Assembly (NCBI GenBank): GCA_002347645.1
Contig: DDYF01000018.1
Coordinates: forward strand, 1 to 50,751
Length of the DNA: 50,751 nucleotides
Reading direction: 5' to 3'
From: Thermoleophilia bacterium UBA2241
GTDB taxonomy: Bacteria > Actinomycetota > Thermoleophilia > UBA2241
Notes under the pieces: generated by a model
Database searches by the model: none
The model's input: the letters and a program-made list of their open reading frames with translations, nothing else
What the model was told of the DNA's origin: nothing
Shown: positions 7,254 through 15,507 of the stretch, one piece after another
Position numbering within the stretch: the stretch's first letter is position 1
How the letters are laid out: the number at the start of each line of letters is the position of its first letter
Translations under genes and position numbers: made by a program

Positions 7254-8356
7254 GCCGCGCTCAGCCACGTGACCACCTCCTCGATCAGCGAGGCGGGCGC
7301 CTGCACACGCAGGCGCGGCCGCCCGAAGCGCTCCAGCAGGACGAACTCCGTGCCCTCTGCCCCGGCCTTCTTGTCGCGCGCCGTCGCGGCCACCACGGCC
7401 GCCGCCGTGGCGCCGCGAAAGCCCGACGGCAGTCCCAGGCGGTCGAGGAGCGCGAGCCCGCGCGCGACTTCCGCCTCTGAGAGCCCGCACAGCCGTTCCG
7501 AGAGCCGCAGGGCCGCCCGCAGGCCGATCCCCACGGCCTCGCCGTGGGCGTACCGCTCGAAGTCCGTCGCCGCCTCGACGGCGTGCGCGATCGTGTGTCC
7601 CAGGTTGAGCGCGGCGCGCGCGCCCGTCTCCTCGCGCTCGTCGCGTGCGACGACGGCCAGCTTTTCGCGCACGCACCCGGCGACGACCTCCACCGTGAAG
7701 GCGCGCCGCAGGGCGCTCTCGCCGTCGTGAGCCGTCTCGGCCAGCGCCTCGACTGACTCGAGCAGGCGACCGCCGGCCAGGAAGCCGTACTTGGCGACCT
7801 CGGCGGCGCCGCTGTGCAACTCGCGCACGGGCAAGGTGTGCAGCGTGTCGAGGTCCGCGACGACGAGCAGCGGCTGGTAGAACGTGCCGACGTGGTTCTT
7901 GCCGGCGCGAAAGTCGACCGCGACCTTGCCCCCCACCGCCGCGTCGACCTGCGCGAGCAGGGTGGTCGGGACCTGCACGAGCCCGACGCCGCGCAGGTAG
8001 GTGGCGGCGGCGAAACCGGCGAGATCGCCGATCACGCCGCCGCCCAACGCCACGACGACGTCGCGGCGGCGCACGCCGCGGTCGTACAGCACGCCGTACA
8101 GCTCGGCGGCGCGGTCGAGGTTCTTCTGGGCTTCCCCGGCCGGGATCACCACGTGCGAGACGGCGAAGCCGGCCGCCGACAGGCTCGCGCCGGCCCGCTC
8201 GAGGTAGAGCGGCGCCACGTTCGCGTCGCAGCAGACCACCGCTTGCCCGGGTGAGCGCACGGGCGCAAGCGTCGCGCCGAGCTCGTCGAGCGCGCCTCGC
8301 GTCACGACGACGTCGTAGGCACGCGACGGCACGTCGGCGCGCAGGCGCACCGTCAT
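7250..8356 (-). CDS. aroB: 3-dehydroquinate synthase
   Basis: 368 aa, normal length. AroB converts DAHP to 3-dehydroquinate with NAD and a divalent metal. Motifs: the NAD-binding ALGGGVIGDLAGFAAATYLRG, PTTLLAQVDAAVGGKVAVD, KNHVGTFYQP, the metal-ligand region around LHSGAAEVAKYGF, and NLGHTIAHAVE...HGEAVGIG with metal-binding His residues. ATGA overlaps at both ends (aroK and aroQ) indicate one coupled operon. Confidence 0.97.
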   Translation of the reverse strand: MTVRLRADVPSRAYDVVVTRGALDELGATLAPVRSPGQAVVCCDANVAPLYLERAGASLSAAGFAVSHVVIPAGEAQKNLDRAAELYGVLYDRGVRRRDVVVALGGGVIGDLAGFAAATYLRGVGLVQVPTTLLAQVDAAVGGKVAVDFRAGKNHVGTFYQPLLVVADLDTLHTLPVRELHSGAAEVAKYGFLAGGRLLESVEALAETAHDGESALRRAFTVEVVAGCVREKLAVVARDEREETGARAALNLGHTIAHAVEAATDFERYAHGEAVGIGLRAALRLSERLCGLSEAEVARGLALLDRLGLPSGFRGATAAAVVAATARDKKAGAEGTEFVLLERFGRPRLRVQAPASLIEEVVTWLSAA

Positions 8357-8919
8357 CGCCGCCCTCGCAGGGTGTCGGCGACCCAGCCGGCCGCCTCTTC
8401 AGGGGAGCGCTCGCCGGCGCCGCGAAAGACGGCCGTGGCGACCTCTTCGTACCACGGCAGCCGACGCTCGTAGAGCGCCGCAAAGGTGGCCTCGTCCGCA
8501 GCCAGCGGCCGCACGCGGCGCCCGCGGCGCGCGGCGCGGGTCACGCGGCGCCACAACACCTCGACGGGCGCGTCGAGCCACACGACGAACGGGGCGGCGC
8601 GCAGCGCCGCCCGGACGTCAGTGTGGCTCACCGCGCCCCCTCCCAGCGAGAGGACGGCGGGCCTGTCGGCGAGGTCGGCGAGCGCGCCCAGCACGACGCG
8701 TCGCTCGACCTCGCGAAAGCCAGTCTCGCCGCGCTCCTCGAAGATGGTCGCTATGGGTCCCGCGTCGGCCTCGACCAGCGCGTCGGCGTCAACGAAGGGC
8801 AGGCCGAGCCTTCGCGCGAGCAGCGTGCCGACGTGGCTCTTGCCCGACCCCATGAAGCCCACGAGGACGACGCCGGTGGCGGTCGGGTCGGCCGGCGAAG
8901 ATGTACCGGCCGGGGCCAT
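8353..8919 (-). CDS. aroK: Shikimate kinase
   Basis: 188 aa. VVLVGFMGSGKSHVG is the Walker A loop; FVDADALVEADAG holds the shikimate-binding Asp, GFREVERRVV the Arg/Glu segment, and LSLGGGAV the GGG motif. RRGRRVRPLA is the LID region. The enzyme phosphorylates shikimate with ATP. I chose the ATG at 8919, which overlaps the aroC stop (TGATG); the longer frame upstream would read Arg-rich sequence antisense-like to aroC. aroK-aroB adjacency is among the most widespread gene pairs of the pathway. Confidence 0.95.
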   Translation of the reverse strand: MAPAGTSSPADPTATGVVLVGFMGSGKSHVGTLLARRLGLPFVDADALVEADAGPIATIFEERGETGFREVERRVVLGALADLADRPAVLSLGGGAVSHTDVRAALRAAPFVVWLDAPVEVLWRRVTRAARRGRRVRPLAADEATFAALYERRLPWYEEVATAVFRGAGERSPEEAAGWVADTLRGRR

Positions 8920-10154
8920 CAGCGGCGCGCGCACCGCGCCCTGAACGCCGCGACGGCGTCGACGACGTCGGCCGCCGTCGCCCCGCCGAAGCGCCCGAGA
9001 AGGGCGTCGGCGAGCGCGAGGCAGACGACCGCCTCGAGCACGATGCCGGCGGCCGGCACGGCGCACACGTCGGCGCGCTCGTAGCGCGACTCGGTGGCGC
9101 GATGCGTGCCGAGCTCGACGGTCCGCAGCGGGTTACGAAGCGTCGAGATGGGCTTCATGGCGGCGCGCAGCACGATGGGCTCGCCGGTGGACATGCCGCC
9201 CTCCACCCCTCCGGCGCGGTTGCTCGTGCGGTGGTAGCCGCGCGCGTCGTCCCAGGCGAGCGGATCGTGGACCTGCGAGCCGGGCAGGCGCGCGCCGGCG
9301 AACCCGAGTCCGATCTCGACACCCTTCATCGCCGGCACGCTCATCGCGGCCGCCGCGAGGCGCGCCGTGAGGCGGCGGTCAGCCTGGACGTACGACCCGA
9401 CGCCGGGGGGGAAGCCAAAGGCGACGGCCTCGACGACGCCGCCGAGCGTGTCGCCGGCCTCGGCGGCGGCGTCGATCGCGGCGCGCATGCGCGTCGCCGC
9501 GCCGCCGTCGAGGCAGCGGACCGGGTCGTCGTCGACACGGCCGACGTTCTCGGGCGAGACGGTCACGCGGCTCTCGACGTCCCCGATCGCGACCACGTGG
9601 CTCGCGACCGAGCAGCCGACCTCGGCGAGCAGCCGCCGCGCGACGGCGCCGCAGGCGACCCGCGCGGCGGTCTCGCGGGCGCTGGCCCGCTCGATGACGT
9701 CGCGCATGTCTTCGTGCTCGTACAGCAGGGCCCCGCCCAGGTCGGCGTGGCCCGGTCGCGGCACGGTGACGGGCCGCGCGCCGGCGCCGAAGTCGCTGCC
9801 CGAGGCGGCAGATCCGCCGGCATCGCCCGAGGCGCTCGGCGCTGCATCGCCGGGGGCGGCGTTGGCAGCCGCCTCGACGGCCAGCACGTCGCCCCAGTTC
9901 GCGGCGTCGCGGTTCGGGATCACCAGCGCGATCGGCGCCCCCGTCGTGCGCCCGTGACGCACGCCACCGACGATGCCGACGCGGTCGCGCTCGATGGACT
10001 GACGCGGACCGCGCCCGTAGCCCATCTGACGGCGCGCCAACTGCGCGTCCACGTCGGCTGCAGAGAGGGCGAGCCCGGCCGGGCAACCGTCGAGGATCGC
10101 CGTCAACTGCGTGCCGTGGGACTCCCCCGCGGTGAGCCAGCGCAACCCGTCCAT
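8919..10154 (-). CDS. aroC: Chorismate synthase
   Basis: 411 aa. AroC makes chorismate from EPSP using reduced FMN. The N-terminus WLTAGESHG is diagnostic; RRQMGYGRGPRQSIERD, RPGHADLGGALLY and the late SNRAGGVEGGMSTGEP and KPISTLRNPLRTV blocks are all present. A Gly/Ala/Ser-rich insert of about 30 residues between GDVLAV and RPVTVPRPGHAD makes it longer than the usual 360-390 aa. The start ATG sits immediately downstream of a -35/-10 pair with no ribosome-binding site, so the mRNA may be leaderless. It heads the aroCKBQ-pepP-efp operon. Confidence 0.97.
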   Translation of the reverse strand: MDGLRWLTAGESHGTQLTAILDGCPAGLALSAADVDAQLARRQMGYGRGPRQSIERDRVGIVGGVRHGRTTGAPIALVIPNRDAANWGDVLAVEAAANAAPGDAAPSASGDAGGSAASGSDFGAGARPVTVPRPGHADLGGALLYEHEDMRDVIERASARETAARVACGAVARRLLAEVGCSVASHVVAIGDVESRVTVSPENVGRVDDDPVRCLDGGAATRMRAAIDAAAEAGDTLGGVVEAVAFGFPPGVGSYVQADRRLTARLAAAAMSVPAMKGVEIGLGFAGARLPGSQVHDPLAWDDARGYHRTSNRAGGVEGGMSTGEPIVLRAAMKPISTLRNPLRTVELGTHRATESRYERADVCAVPAAGIVLEAVVCLALADALLGRFGGATAADVVDAVAAFRARCARR

Positions 10155-10160
10155 ACGTCG

Positions 10161-10189
10161 AGGATATACACCAGTCGCGAAGGTGGCAA
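10161..10189 (-). promoter_or_regulatory. Candidate housekeeping promoter of aroC (leaderless)
   Basis: On the minus strand TTGCCA (10189-10184), a 17-nt spacer and TATCCT (10166-10161) give 5/6 and 4/6 matches to the sigma-70 consensus. The aroC ATG begins at 10154, six nt after the -10 box, where transcription would be expected to start. There is no Shine-Dalgarno sequence in between. Confidence 0.5.
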
Positions 10190-10196
10190 AGGCAAA

Positions 10197-10232
10197 GGGC
10201 GACGGGGCGGCCTCACGGCCGCCCCGTCGCCC
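10197..10232 (-). terminator. Strong stem-loop terminator after the pilM-pilN-pilO-pilP-like operon
   Basis: A perfect 16-bp inverted repeat (arms 10197-10212 and 10217-10232, loop tcac) of almost pure G/C lies between the pilP-like stop and the aroC promoter. The following minus-strand bases (ctttgcctttgcc) are only moderately T-rich. Its position separates the pilus operon from the aro operon. Confidence 0.75.
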
Positions 10233-10278
10233 TCTTCTCTTGCGCCGCGCGCCGGACGCGCCGCCCTCGGGCCATGCC

Positions 10279-11073
10279 TTACTTCGTCAGCACCGAGCCT
10301 ACGTACAACGTCAGCGTCTGGTCGCCGTGCATGACGACCACGGACTGCGCGCCGACGTTGATGCTCACGATCTTGACGTCGCCCCAACCCGTGCTGAACG
10401 TGTCGCCTTCCTTCTTGTCGGCGTACGTCTTACCGTCGACCTCAAGAGTGGCCATGGCGACGCCGTCCTGCTTGCTCACACTGACCAGCGACACCGTGTG
10501 GCCCCCGGTCGCGGCGTTGCCGCCGCCGTCACCGTAGCCGACGCTTGTGACCTCGAGCGTGTACGACTTGTCGGAGGCCGAGTCGGTCACCTTCACCGAC
10601 TCGCCGACGGCCACCGTCACCGAGTTGCTGCCGTCGCTGAACTCCTGCCCCTCGGGAAGCGCGAAGGTCACCCCGCTCGACGAGATCGACGCGATGCTGA
10701 ACACGCCGGAAGACGGCACCTTGTCGCCGACGTCCACGGTGTACGCCAGACCGTTGACCTTGACCTTCGCATCGGTCGGCGTCCCGGTGCCGCTCGTCCC
10801 CGTGCCCGTGTTGGGCTGTGTGAGCGGGATGAACGGGTCCTTCACGACGAACTTGTCGAGGGTGATCGATTCTTTGGCCGGGTCGATCATGACCGCCTCG
10901 TCGGTGGTCTCGGTCCCGTCCTCGGCCAGCAGCATGCTGCCCTGCGTGGCCGTGTCGCTACTGCCCAGGCCGGTCGCGGAGCCCTCGCGGCCGACGCCGA
11001 TCACCACGGCAGCCAGCGCGCCGAGCAGCAGAGCCGCGGCGACGATGAGGATGGTGCGCTTGGAGCCGATCAT
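10279..11073 (-). CDS. PilP-like type IV pilus assembly protein with two beta repeats
   Basis: 264 aa. An N-terminal membrane anchor (IGSKRTILIVAAALLLGALAAVVIGV) is followed by a low-complexity linker and LDKFVVKDPFIPL, which resembles the conserved DPF motif of PilP. Two similar beta-rich units follow: KVKVNGLAYTVDVGD..FSIASISSSGVTF and ATLEVDGKTYADKKEGD..GDVKIVSINVGAQSVVV. This resembles the HR/PilP fold, here in tandem. It stands in the pilP slot after pilM, pilN and pilO (4-nt overlap with pilO). In diderms PilP links PilNO to the secretin PilQ, but no pilQ is present. Similarity is by pattern only; a generic extracytoplasmic pilus protein is the alternative. Confidence 0.6.
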   Translation of the reverse strand: MIGSKRTILIVAAALLLGALAAVVIGVGREGSATGLGSSDTATQGSMLLAEDGTETTDEAVMIDPAKESITLDKFVVKDPFIPLTQPNTGTGTSGTGTPTDAKVKVNGLAYTVDVGDKVPSSGVFSIASISSSGVTFALPEGQEFSDGSNSVTVAVGESVKVTDSASDKSYTLEVTSVGYGDGGGNAATGGHTVSLVSVSKQDGVAMATLEVDGKTYADKKEGDTFSTGWGDVKIVSINVGAQSVVVMHGDQTLTLYVGSVLTK

Positions 11074-11720
11074 TGGGCACTCTCCCCGGTCGCAGGAGCA
11101 GTCGTCTCAGCGGGCGCCGGGACCGCGCCGCCCCACACGTAGGCGTTGAGCGTCACCGTCACGGTGAGAGGCGTCGTGCCCACGGTGGTGGTCGTGGTGG
11201 AGGTGCCGGTACCGCCGGTGAGGGCGACGTTGGCGACCTGGACCAGGCGTCCGGTCACGCTGAACGTCGAGTTCTGGAAGCGCACGTAGCTCTCGAGCCG
11301 GTAGAGGAAGTCCTGGATGTCGAAGAACCGGCCGCTGAGCGCCAGCGTGACGGTCTGGACGCCGAAGGGGCTGCCCTCCTGGGTCTCGCCGCGCGAGATG
11401 CTCGTCAGCTTGACGCCCGAAAGCTGGGCGGTCTTGGTGAGCTCGACGATCATCGTCGGGATGCCCTCGTCCTCGGGGAGCATCTTGCTGAGGCGCATGA
11501 TGTCGACCTGGGCCTGCGGCGCCGTCTCTTTGTACGACTGCAGGCGAGCGAGGTCTTGCTGCGCGGTGGTCAGCGCCGCCTTGTCGGCGGCGACCTGGTC
11601 GTCGAGATCGCCGAGCTTCTGCCGCGTCGGGTTGAAGAGGAGGAAGTACCACGCGACCGCGATGACGACGGCGACGACGGCGGCGATGATGTAGATCTCC
11701 TTGCCGCGGGTCTTCATCAC
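11070..11720 (-). CDS. pilO: Type IV pilus inner-membrane alignment protein PilO
   Basis: 216 aa. A single N-terminal membrane span (IYIIAAVVAVVIAVAWYFLLF) is followed by FNPTRQKLGDLDDQVAADKAALTTAQQDLARL, the coiled coil of PilO, and a ferredoxin-like domain with the IPTMIVELTKTAQLSGVKLTSI and DIQDFLYRLESYVRFQ segments. The C-terminus is a Thr/Ala-rich tail. PilO pairs with PilN in the membrane to form the alignment subcomplex. It overlaps pilN by 4 nt and precedes the pilP-like gene. Confidence 0.88.
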   Translation of the reverse strand: MMKTRGKEIYIIAAVVAVVIAVAWYFLLFNPTRQKLGDLDDQVAADKAALTTAQQDLARLQSYKETAPQAQVDIMRLSKMLPEDEGIPTMIVELTKTAQLSGVKLTSISRGETQEGSPFGVQTVTLALSGRFFDIQDFLYRLESYVRFQNSTFSVTGRLVQVANVALTGGTGTSTTTTTVGTTPLTVTVTLNAYVWGGAVPAPAETTAPATGESAQ

Positions 11721-12382
11721 TCACCTCCCGCGGTCGTCGTGGGTGGTGGCGTGAGGTAGCGGCGCAGCGAAGCCGTGACCGTGAACGTCGTGAGCTCCGG
11801 CCCCGTCGTACCGGTGGTGGTCGTGCTCGCAGCCGCCTTCGTCGAGCTGGCGAGCTGGACGTTCGTGAGCTGGGGGAGCAGACCGAGACGAGTCATGAAC
11901 TCGGCCACGTCCTTGTGGTCGTAGGTCTGCCCGGTGAACGTGATGTCGGCCGCCATCTCCCCGCCCTCGGCGGTCTCCGCGGTCGCCGTGCCTCCCGGCA
12001 GCATGATCTCGGGGACGGTGCAGCTCAGCGACTGCAGCCGGACGTTCTCGGGGATGACGAGGCTGATCTCTTCGAAGACCGTCGACCACGGCACGCGGGC
12101 GTCGTCGAGCGCCTTCGCCGTCGTGGTCATGCCGGTACGCTTCTCCTGCAGCACCGCGTAGGGCTGCAGCTCGGCGGCCTGGGCCTGCACGGCGGCGATG
12201 TCGGCCTCGAGCTGGTCGCGCTCGGCCTCCTTGTCGCCCACCTTGCTGTTCTGCCACAGGTAGACGAGGCCAAGGACGGCGATCAGCGCCACGAGCGCGA
12301 CGAGCGCCCACGTGAGGCCACGCTCGCGGCGCGCCTTGGCGCGCTCTTCGGGCGGCAGCAGGTTGATGCGTTTCATCGCCAT
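11717..12382 (-). CDS. pilN: Type IV pilus inner-membrane protein PilN
   Basis: 221 aa. The short cytoplasmic N-terminus MKRINLLPPEE is the PilN signature that docks into PilM. A membrane span (WALVALVALIAVLGLVYLW) and a coiled coil (DKEAERDQLEADIAAVQAQAAEL) follow, then a periplasmic-type domain with the VPWSTVFEEISLVIPENVRLQSL block shared with ComGF/PilN-like proteins. The tail is Thr-rich. It lies 3 nt after pilM and overlaps pilO. Confidence 0.9.
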   Translation of the reverse strand: MAMKRINLLPPEERAKARRERGLTWALVALVALIAVLGLVYLWQNSKVGDKEAERDQLEADIAAVQAQAAELQPYAVLQEKRTGMTTTAKALDDARVPWSTVFEEISLVIPENVRLQSLSCTVPEIMLPGGTATAETAEGGEMAADITFTGQTYDHKDVAEFMTRLGLLPQLTNVQLASSTKAAASTTTTGTTGPELTTFTVTASLRRYLTPPPTTTAGGE

Positions 12383-12385
12383 CGC

Positions 12386-13492
12386 CTACTCCTCGTCCTC
12401 GAGTGCAAGGCCGATGGCGATCGCCAGACGGGGCGCCATCGTCTCGAGCTCGGCCTGCGACAGCTTCGTCTTGTTCTCGGTGACGCGCTGGGCGGCGTTG
12501 CCGAGGCTGACGGGCAGGTGCAGTGCCTCCGAGAGGTACTCCGGCATGTGGCGCGTGAGCGCGCCCTCGCCGGTGATCAGAAGACCGGAGATCTGGCCCC
12601 CGGGGTCTTGCGAGTGGTAGTAGTCGATCGAGCGCCGGATCTCGTCGGCGAACGATTCGCTCGCCGCGTCGAGCGCCTGGTGGACCTCGGCGACGGTCTC
12701 GGGCTCGAGGTCGGACGTCGGCTGGTCGGTGCCTCCGGTGACCCCGACCCGCAGGCGCAGCGCGTCGGCTTCGTCGTGGCTGATGCCGCGGTGAGTGATG
12801 AGCGCCTGCACGAGCGCCTCGCACCCGAGGTTGATGACGCGCGTGAACTGCGGCATGCCGCCGGCGGCGACCACGAGGTTCGTGATGCCCGAGCCGATGT
12901 GGACGAGCGCGGTGGCCTCGGAGGTCTGGGCGCCGCCGCCCTGGTCGATGAACGGCACCGCCGGCGCGACCGCCCGCGTGAGGGCGAACGCCTGGAGGTC
13001 GATCGCCTCGACCTGCAGGTTCGCCTTCTTGGCGACCTCGACGAAACGGGCGATCATGTCGCGCTGGGCAGCGACGATGAGGACCTTCTGCTTGCCCGCG
13101 CCCTCCTCACCGGGGACGGTGGCGAGGACCTGGTAATCCAGGACGGCTTCGTCGAGCGGTATCGGGATGGCCTCTTGGGCCTGGAACTGGATCGCCGCCT
13201 GAAGCTCGTTCTCGTCGATGATCGGGAACTCCATGGTGCGGACGACGATCTTCTGATTCGCAACCCCCAAGCGGAGGCGGCGGCCGGAGAAGCCGGCTTC
13301 CTTCCAGAAGCTCTTGAGCTGAGCGGCAAGCCCGTCGACGTCGACGACCTCGCCCTCGAACACAAGACCTTCGGGAAGGGCCCTCACCGCCGCGGCGGTC
13401 AGGGTCTGTCCCGTTTTCGCGCCGCGGATCTGCGCCCCCGCGATGGAGGACTGCTCAAGATCGATCCCGACGCTCATTCCGTTCATTGCCAT
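12386..13492 (-). CDS. pilM: Type IV pilus assembly protein PilM (actin-like ATPase)
   Basis: 368 aa, typical length. The FtsA/PilM actin-like fold begins with SVGIDLEQSSIAGAQIRG (phosphate 1) and continues with ELQAAIQFQAQEAIPIPLDEAVLDYQVL, a very conserved PilM region. Further on, ATALVHIGSGITNLVV is the phosphate 2 motif and ISGLLITGEGALTRHMPEYL the adenosine-binding region. PilM sits in the cytoplasm and binds the PilN tail. The gene is the first of pilM-N-O-P and is preceded by a sigma-28-like promoter about 40 nt upstream. Confidence 0.95.
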   Translation of the reverse strand: MAMNGMSVGIDLEQSSIAGAQIRGAKTGQTLTAAAVRALPEGLVFEGEVVDVDGLAAQLKSFWKEAGFSGRRLRLGVANQKIVVRTMEFPIIDENELQAAIQFQAQEAIPIPLDEAVLDYQVLATVPGEEGAGKQKVLIVAAQRDMIARFVEVAKKANLQVEAIDLQAFALTRAVAPAVPFIDQGGGAQTSEATALVHIGSGITNLVVAAGGMPQFTRVINLGCEALVQALITHRGISHDEADALRLRVGVTGGTDQPTSDLEPETVAEVHQALDAASESFADEIRRSIDYYHSQDPGGQISGLLITGEGALTRHMPEYLSEALHLPVSLGNAAQRVTENKTKLSQAELETMAPRLAIAIGLALEDEE

Positions 13493-13530
13493 AGGCGCAC
13501 TCCCAGCGTCCCCAGTCGCCTTCTACGGCC

Positions 13531-13559
13531 TTGTCGGCAGGTTGAATCGTGTGCTTTAG
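13531..13559 (-). promoter_or_regulatory. Sigma-28-like promoter upstream of pilM
   Basis: Minus strand CTAAAG (13559-13554), 15 nt, GCCGACAA (13538-13531). The WhiG/FliA/SigD consensus is TAAA-N15/16-GCCGATAA, so only one base of the -10 box differs. The pilM ATG begins at 13492, leaving a leader of about 30 nt. The gap 13493-13681 otherwise contains an alternative, weaker TTGTGT-N17-TGTAAG pair further upstream. Confidence 0.6.
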
Positions 13560-13681
13560 GGCATCAATTCGCCACGCGTCGCCCGCGCCCCTGCCCTGCG
13601 GCGCGGCCGTATTCTTACACACCCGCCTGACGACGTACACAAGAGTTCGACCGTCGTCGTCCGAATCCCACCGGGGAAGCT

Positions 13682-14941
13682 TCACTCGCGGGCCAGAAGG
13701 ACCGGCTCGAGCAGGCCCGCCGGAGGCGCCTCGCGCCAGGCCTGTTCGAGCCTGAGCGAGAGTGGTTCCGAGACCAGGAGCCGCCGGCAGGCGACGTGAC
13801 CCGCGACGCTGCTCGGGGCTGCGACCTGCAGGTGGCCGGTGATGACGAGGGCGCCCTGCAACGCCGCTCCGGCGCCGTGCTCGCCGGGTCCCGGCGGCGG
13901 CCACTCGGCCCCGACGGGCGACCCGAGAACGGCGTCGCCTTCGATGACGACACTCACCGCGCACCACGTCGGGTCGCGCACCCCGGTGACCACGAGGCCG
14001 CCGTCGAGGCCGCGGGCGTCGACGTGCACGACGTAGCCCGCGGCCGGGTCGGCGCGGCCGGCCGCCTCGGCGGCGCCGGGCTCGCCCGTGGGGAAGATCG
14101 GCGGCAGGCGGTCGAGGCGCAGGACGCCGCCGGCGAGCGCCTCGCCCGGGTCGAGCGCGTGGGCCCGGGCGGACGCGAGCCACGCGGCGTCCGGAAGCTC
14201 GACCAGCGGCAGCACTTGGGTGCCGACCGTGTCGTGGACGTAGGGCTCGGGCAGCGGGACGAGCGCGCCGACGTCGGCGCCGGCGGCCCAGATGCCGCCG
14301 CCGGCGTGCACGCCGGCGGCCGGCCACAGGCCGCCCCAGGCGAAGTCGGCTGGGGGCTCCTCCCCGTCCCCCTCGCCGTCGGCGACGAAGCTCACGTGCT
14401 CGCGGCCGCGCACGACCCCGCCCGCGTACAGCCCGGCACCACCGACAGTGAGGGTCGCCTGCACGTCGACGTCCTCGGCCACGCTGAGGCCGCGAGGGAC
14501 GGCCGACGGGCGCAGCCAGGCGAGCGACACGACCGACGCCTCGGCGGTGCCGTCGCTCGCCCGCGAGGTCACACGCACCAGCCGGCCGGGCACCGTCCAG
14601 CCGAGACTCGCGGGCTCGACCGACTCGAGGGTGACGTTCGCGGACGACCCAGCGCCGTCGGCAAGAGCCCCGGCGTCGACCGTGCACGTGGTCGAGGCGT
14701 CCCGCGGCAGCAGCCGCCAGCTGGCGCGGTGCAGCGCCAGCTCGGTGCCGACGAGGGCGGCGGCGCGCGCTCGCGCGGACCCGCCGTCGCCGGCCGTCAC
14801 CCGCAGCGTGCCCAGAGCGGCAGCCGCCGCGACGCCCGCGAACACGACGGCGATCACGACCACCACGAGCGCGGCCAGCATGGCGAAGCCTTGATCGCCG
14901 CGCGCCTCGACACCCGGAAGCGACGGATGCTGCGTCCTCAT
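13682..14941 (-). CDS. PilX/GspK-like minor pilin or pilus-associated protein
   Basis: 419 aa. A class III-like leader ends in QGFAMLAALVVVVIAVVFAGVAAAAALGTL, so the hydrophobic segment of a prepilin is present, but position +5 is Ala, not Glu, as in the tip pseudopilin GspK. The long C-terminal part is Gly-rich with repeated LYAGGVV, GGLVVTGV, GALVITGHLQVAAPSSVAGHV units that look like short beta repeats. It is the last of four minor-pilin genes (fimT-, pilV-, pilW-, pilX-like) and overlaps the preceding one (ATGA). The orthology to PilX is by position and N-terminus only. Confidence 0.6.
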   Translation of the reverse strand: MRTQHPSLPGVEARGDQGFAMLAALVVVVIAVVFAGVAAAAALGTLRVTAGDGGSARARAAALVGTELALHRASWRLLPRDASTTCTVDAGALADGAGSSANVTLESVEPASLGWTVPGRLVRVTSRASDGTAEASVVSLAWLRPSAVPRGLSVAEDVDVQATLTVGGAGLYAGGVVRGREHVSFVADGEGDGEEPPADFAWGGLWPAAGVHAGGGIWAAGADVGALVPLPEPYVHDTVGTQVLPLVELPDAAWLASARAHALDPGEALAGGVLRLDRLPPIFPTGEPGAAEAAGRADPAAGYVVHVDARGLDGGLVVTGVRDPTWCAVSVVIEGDAVLGSPVGAEWPPPGPGEHGAGAALQGALVITGHLQVAAPSSVAGHVACRRLLVSEPLSLRLEQAWREAPPAGLLEPVLLARE

Positions 14942-15507
14942 GGCAGGTCCTCCTCAACGAGGAGCACGCCGGCCGCGCAACCCCACGTCACGGCGACGCG
15001 TCGCACGCGGTCGCGCTCGTCTCGGTCGAGTACCCCGCCGGTGGGCACGACCTCTTCCCCGTCGGCGCCGAAGTACCGGACGCCGAAGCTCTCGACCGCC
15101 TCGGCCAGGTACGAGCCGGCAGCGTTGCGCCACACGACGCCCCGCACCGGATCCCATGCCACCACCACGAGGCGCTCCACCCCGCTGAGCGGGTCCCGGC
15201 ACAGGAGGCCGAGTCGCGCAGGGCCGCAGACGCCCACCTCCGGCGGACAGAGGGCCGCGCAGGCCTGAAGGTCGGCCCGCACCATGCGGGCCGCGAACGC
15301 CTGCGCGGTCGCATACTGCGCCGCCCCGTCGGCCTTGCGGGCGACGGCCGCCGCCGTCCACACCCAGCCCCACGCCGCCGCGAGCAGTCCGCAGGCGAGC
15401 GAGGCGGCGATGAGCAACTCGACCAGCGTGAGCCCGCGCTGCCAGCGTTCGCCGCTGTGCCGGGCGCCGGAGCTTCCCGGGCCCACGCGGGCCGGCCGGG
15501 ACGTCAC
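14938..15507 (-). CDS. PilW-like minor prepilin
   Basis: 189 aa from GTG 15507, which overlaps the upstream stop (GTGA). The leader of about 27 residues ends in RGLTLVELLIAASLACGLLAAAWG; Leu replaces Phe at +1 and Glu is at +5. The globular part contains four Cys (ACAALCPPEVGVCGPARLGLLC) and resembles the PilW/PulJ class of larger minor pilins. Longer in-frame extensions upstream run antisense-like through the previous gene and are unlikely. It likely primes or caps the pilus together with its three neighbours. Confidence 0.75.
   Translation of the reverse strand: MTSRPARVGPGSSGARHSGERWQRGLTLVELLIAASLACGLLAAAWGWVWTAAAVARKADGAAQYATAQAFAARMVRADLQACAALCPPEVGVCGPARLGLLCRDPLSGVERLVVVAWDPVRGVVWRNAAGSYLAEAVESFGVRYFGADGEEVVPTGGVLDRDERDRVRRVAVTWGCAAGVLLVEEDLP

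Noticed and set aside
11581..11588. GCCGACAA on the minus strand inside pilO
   Set aside because: No TAAAG-like -35 box at 14-16 nt; kept out of the sigma-28-like set. It shows that the -10 word alone is not informative in this DNA.
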